Positions 5,999-7,990 of a DNA stretch of 7,990 bases are shown one piece after another. Location of the stretch: positions 1 to 7,990 of the forward strand of contig NZ_JBQCJW010000059.1 of assembly GCF_051967575.1 (NCBI RefSeq). Direction: 5' to 3'. The notes beneath the pieces were generated by a model. It saw nothing but the letters and a program-made list of their open reading frames with translations. It had not been told where the DNA came from and made no database searches. The translations under genes and the position numbers were made by a program. Origin of the DNA: Solibacillus silvestris_B (lineage in GTDB: Bacteria; Bacillota; Bacilli; Bacillales_A; Planococcaceae). Position 1 is the first letter of the stretch. Every line of letters starts with the position of its first letter.

Positions 5999-6007
5999 AT
6001 TATACCA
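5999..6007 (-). promoter_or_regulatory. Extended -10 promoter for the VWA-flagellin
   Basis: On the minus strand TGGTATAAT gives a consensus TATAAT preceded by TGn, an extended -10 that tolerates a poor -35; none good is seen at 17 bp. Transcription would start about 23 bp before the ATG. No convincing sigma-D (TAAA-N15-GCCGATAT) flagellin promoter is visible in the ~150 bp upstream. The leader contains AGGA-GAT-TCCT, a short self-complementary segment over the ribosome site. Confidence 0.55.
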
Positions 6008-6190
6008 CTTAAAATGGGAGTAAATACATCTATATTTAATAATTCGTTGATTAATATGTACTAATGCAGGGTGTTTTTATAAAGTCTTTATTGAGCATAC
6101 ATTTCAGCGCAAACTATCATTTTGAACTCTTATGCAAATATGAAATACCGGTTTTACAATGTATAAATCAAATATTTGCTTATCTTCCAT

Positions 6191-6239
6191 AAAAAACACC
6201 TCCACGTTCAATGTTGAATTTCAACGTGAAGATGTTTTT
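6191..6239 (-). terminator. Intrinsic terminator of the SLH-CAP gene
   Basis: On the minus strand AAAACATCTTCACGTT (6238-6223) pairs with AACGTGGAGGTGTTTT (6208-6193). The two plus-strand C-A mismatches become G-U pairs, giving a full 16-bp stem followed by six T. This fixes its working direction as minus. It lies about 35 bp after the stop of the SLH-CAP gene and separates it from the flagellin promoter. Confidence 0.85.
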
Positions 6240-6274
6240 AGTTGGCTCATATTAGCAAAATACTGTTTTTTTTA

Positions 6275-7753
6275 TTAATAAAAATTAATTGTAAAGTAAG
6301 GCGCCTTTTTACTGCTGAATTCCAAACCTACGATAGCATTGTTGAAACGCGCCTGTAAAATATTGTCGCGATGCCCTTTACTATTCATGAAGCCTTCATG
6401 TGCATAAATGACATTATAATGCCCGTAAGAAATGTTTTCGCCCCATGTTTTCAGCTCTGACTCGCTCATGCCTCCACTACTCATGCGGTCATATGGAGTC
6501 GTGCCTGAAAGACTTGTATGGGAGAAATAGTTATTATCGATCATATCTTTACTATGCTTCCGTGCGATCGCTGCCCACTGCGGAGAATGGACGAGCGGAT
6601 GGATTCCCTCGGCAGCTCGCGATTGGTTTATCAGCTCGACCATTAGCTGCTCGGAATCCTTTTGTGTATTGGCGATATTCCCATAAAAACCATCTTTTTT
6701 AACTTCATAATCTTTGTGCACATACATGATAGAGCGAATGACATCCTTTTTATGATTATCGTAGAAAAATGTTACGTAATAATCATCAATCAAATAAAAG
6801 TTATACTCTTTTGAAGCAGATGTGTTATAGCTAACATTGCCGCGGCGGACAGCTGAATTTTTTGTGCCGTACTTAGCTCGTACTTGATTTGCATTATTAA
6901 CGCCGATCTGTAAAGACGGTGCACCGAAGAAGCTTTTCCCTTCTTTTGTCATATAGCGCGCCACAACTTTATTGTTATCAACACCTTCTAATTCCAAATC
7001 TATGTTTTTGCCTGTTTGCTTCCATGTAAAGTCATATTCGCTATTAAAGTTAGCTGTTGCGGAAGCGGGCGTTTCAACTGTTTGTGCGGGTGGTGTTTGC
7101 TCGTCAACTTCACCTTTATTTGTAAGATTGAGCGAACGGTATAAAAAAGTGGCCATTTGCGCACTTGTCACATTTTCGTTTGGTAAAAATTGATTGTGCT
7201 CATTGCCTGTTGTAATGCGATAGCTCGCTAAAATATTAACATAATCGTAGTACCAGCTGGATTTTGAGACGTCCTTAAAATTGTAAGTATTCTTGCTTTT
7301 CAGATTGAAGCTTTCCACTAAAATCTTAGAAAGATGTGAGCGTTTTACAGCTTGGTCTGGATTGAAATTGCCATTTTCGTCTCCATCAAAAATGCCTGCC
7401 TCATATGCCCAAATAATTTCCTTTGAAAATGCAGTGGAATTTTTTACATCGTTTAACTGATTTTTATAAGAACGTTTTTTCGGAATATCAATGCTCTTAT
7501 CATTTGCCAATAAGCTATGCAAAATTTTCGAAGCTTCCGCCCTTGTAACGGGTCTGCTGAAGTTGAACTGATTACCGGTCTTATAGTCGTACACACCTAA
7601 ATCATTCAAATAATGGATTGCCTCGGTATGGGAGCCTTGGCTATTGTTCAAATCCTGAAACGTCTTTTTAGCAAACACATCGTCGCCGTTCATAAACAAT
7701 GCAGATGCTAAAAAGGTTGTCGCTAGGAAACTTTTTGCTATAATTTTTTTCAT
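6275..7753 (-). CDS. Secreted SLH-domain protein with C-terminal CAP (SCP/PR1) domain
   Basis: I start it at the ATG at 7753 (492 aa): AGGAGG at 7761-7766 lies seven bases upstream and a signal peptide follows directly (MKKIIAKSFLATTFLASALF..., cut near VFA-KK). A TTG 13 codons earlier (7792) has no ribosome site and would bury the signal. Residues ~30-80, ~99-150 and ~159-208 are three SLH repeats (VTRAEASKIL; VKRSHLSKIL; VTSAQMATFL), which bind pyruvylated secondary wall polymer. A Pro/Thr/Ala linker (~215-235) leads to a CAP-associated N domain (~255-360) and a CAP domain (~366-490) with ARKHSKDMIDNNYFSH, WGENISYG and GHRDNIL, as in YkwD-type proteins. His400, His411, Glu439 and His461 are candidate CAP cavity residues. 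Bacterial CAP roles are poorly known. A surface-anchored protein, transcribed alone. Confidence 0.95.
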   Translation of the reverse strand: MKKIIAKSFLATTFLASALFMNGDDVFAKKTFQDLNNSQGSHTEAIHYLNDLGVYDYKTGNQFNFSRPVTRAEASKILHSLLANDKSIDIPKKRSYKNQLNDVKNSTAFSKEIIWAYEAGIFDGDENGNFNPDQAVKRSHLSKILVESFNLKSKNTYNFKDVSKSSWYYDYVNILASYRITTGNEHNQFLPNENVTSAQMATFLYRSLNLTNKGEVDEQTPPAQTVETPASATANFNSEYDFTWKQTGKNIDLELEGVDNNKVVARYMTKEGKSFFGAPSLQIGVNNANQVRAKYGTKNSAVRRGNVSYNTSASKEYNFYLIDDYYVTFFYDNHKKDVIRSIMYVHKDYEVKKDGFYGNIANTQKDSEQLMVELINQSRAAEGIHPLVHSPQWAAIARKHSKDMIDNNYFSHTSLSGTTPYDRMSSGGMSESELKTWGENISYGHYNVIYAHEGFMNSKGHRDNILQARFNNAIVGLEFSSKKAPYFTINFY

Positions 7754-7785
7754 CTTTTTTCCTCCTGAATAAATTAAAATGCTAT

Positions 7786-7800
7786 CTGCCAAATTGGCAG
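7786..7800. promoter_or_regulatory. 15-bp perfect palindrome in the leader of the SLH-CAP gene
   Basis: CTGCCAAATTGGCAG is a 7-bp inverted repeat around one base, about 33 bp upstream of the chosen start and downstream of the likely promoter. It could be a repressor operator or, in RNA, a tight 6-bp hairpin with an AAA loop. No regulator assigned. Confidence 0.4.
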
Positions 7801-7830
7801 CAGCGATAAAAAATGGTTAATTTACTATAG

Positions 7831-7858
7831 TTTATATAAGTACATACCCAATACACAA
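7831..7858 (-). promoter_or_regulatory. Likely sigma-A promoter of the SLH-CAP gene
   Basis: On the minus strand TTGTGT (7858-7853) and TATAAA (7836-7831) are 16 bp apart. The leader to the ATG would be about 70 nt and includes the 15-bp palindrome. An alternative pairing (TTGTTT with TATATA, 18 bp) overlaps it. Confidence 0.45.
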
Positions 7859-7924
7859 ACAATTATTTCATTATAAGGAAAAATAATTGAAATATAGTAG
7901 AGGATACTTATAAGTGGATCTACG

Positions 7925-7990
7925 TCAAATTTTCGGACACATTCTGCCTAAGTTTTTTCTTGGGGCAACATCCCGAACGGATTGTTCCAC
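7925..7990 (-). CDS. C-terminal end of an unidentified minus-strand frame (partial)
   Basis: Read from the right edge on the minus strand, 21 codons are open to a TGA at 7927-7925 (ending RKNLGRMCPKI). The beginning lies outside the window. Base composition is higher in G+C than the adjoining AT-rich leader and changes sharply near 7915. That pattern, and the short basic tail, would suit the end of an insertion-sequence transposase, but I cannot confirm it; it may also be chance. Confidence 0.3.
   Translation of the reverse strand: MEQSVRDVAPRKNLGRMCPKI

Noticed and set aside
6134..6179. 8-bp inverted repeat GCAAATAT/ATATTTGC with a ~30-nt loop.
   Set aside because: Short arms, long loop and AT-rich composition make it likely chance.
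7754..7792. Upstream TTG start for the SLH-CAP gene adding 13 residues.
   Set aside because: No ribosome site before it, while a perfect AGGAGG precedes the ATG at 7753, directly followed by a signal peptide.

Overview
The window looks like chromosome from a low-GC, flagellated, S-layer-bearing member of the Bacillales, most likely the Lysinibacillus/Solibacillus/Kurthia side of Planococcaceae. The reasons are AT-rich DNA, AGGAGG-type ribosome sites, TTG starts, U-tailed hairpin terminators, SLH domains, a subtilisin-family protease and a flagellin. The genus is inference. I recognise no housekeeping operon; this is an accessory, cell-surface-oriented region.

Left part (1-1435): the end of a small, probably truncated Ig-like or beta-rich reading frame (to 450), a terminator, a membrane-anchored orphan protein (615-1151), a gene-free tail and a second terminator. 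Inserted at the end of that terminator is a 333-bp element (1436-1768). It has perfect 12-bp TG...CA terminal inverted repeats, a flanking 7-bp direct repeat, and facing arrays of 22-bp subterminal repeats (3 to 4 on the left, 4 on the right). It encodes no transposase and has a GC-rich, self-complementary core. A further terminator follows.

Middle (1940-4550): a secreted subtilisin-like protease with an intact catalytic tetrad and a tail of about five 50-residue helical repeats, then its terminator. About 550 bp without a convincing gene follows. It holds short broken coding stretches, repeated AGGATTA words and a 14-bp stem-loop.

Right part (4551-7990, all minus strand): a flagellin whose variable surface region is replaced by a von Willebrand factor A (VWA) domain with an intact metal-binding (MIDAS) motif. 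Upstream of it is a secreted protein with three SLH domains and a C-terminal CAP domain, with its own terminator and a likely promoter. At the right edge lies the C-terminal end of an unidentified minus-strand frame.

Functional picture: the three large genes each appear to make an extracellular product: a soluble or wall-associated protease, a filament subunit displaying a VWA domain, and an S-layer/wall-anchored CAP protein. They have separate promoters or terminators and two orientations, so they are a surface-protein neighbourhood and not one operon. The VWA-flagellin and the compact transposon-like element are the two observations most worth following up.
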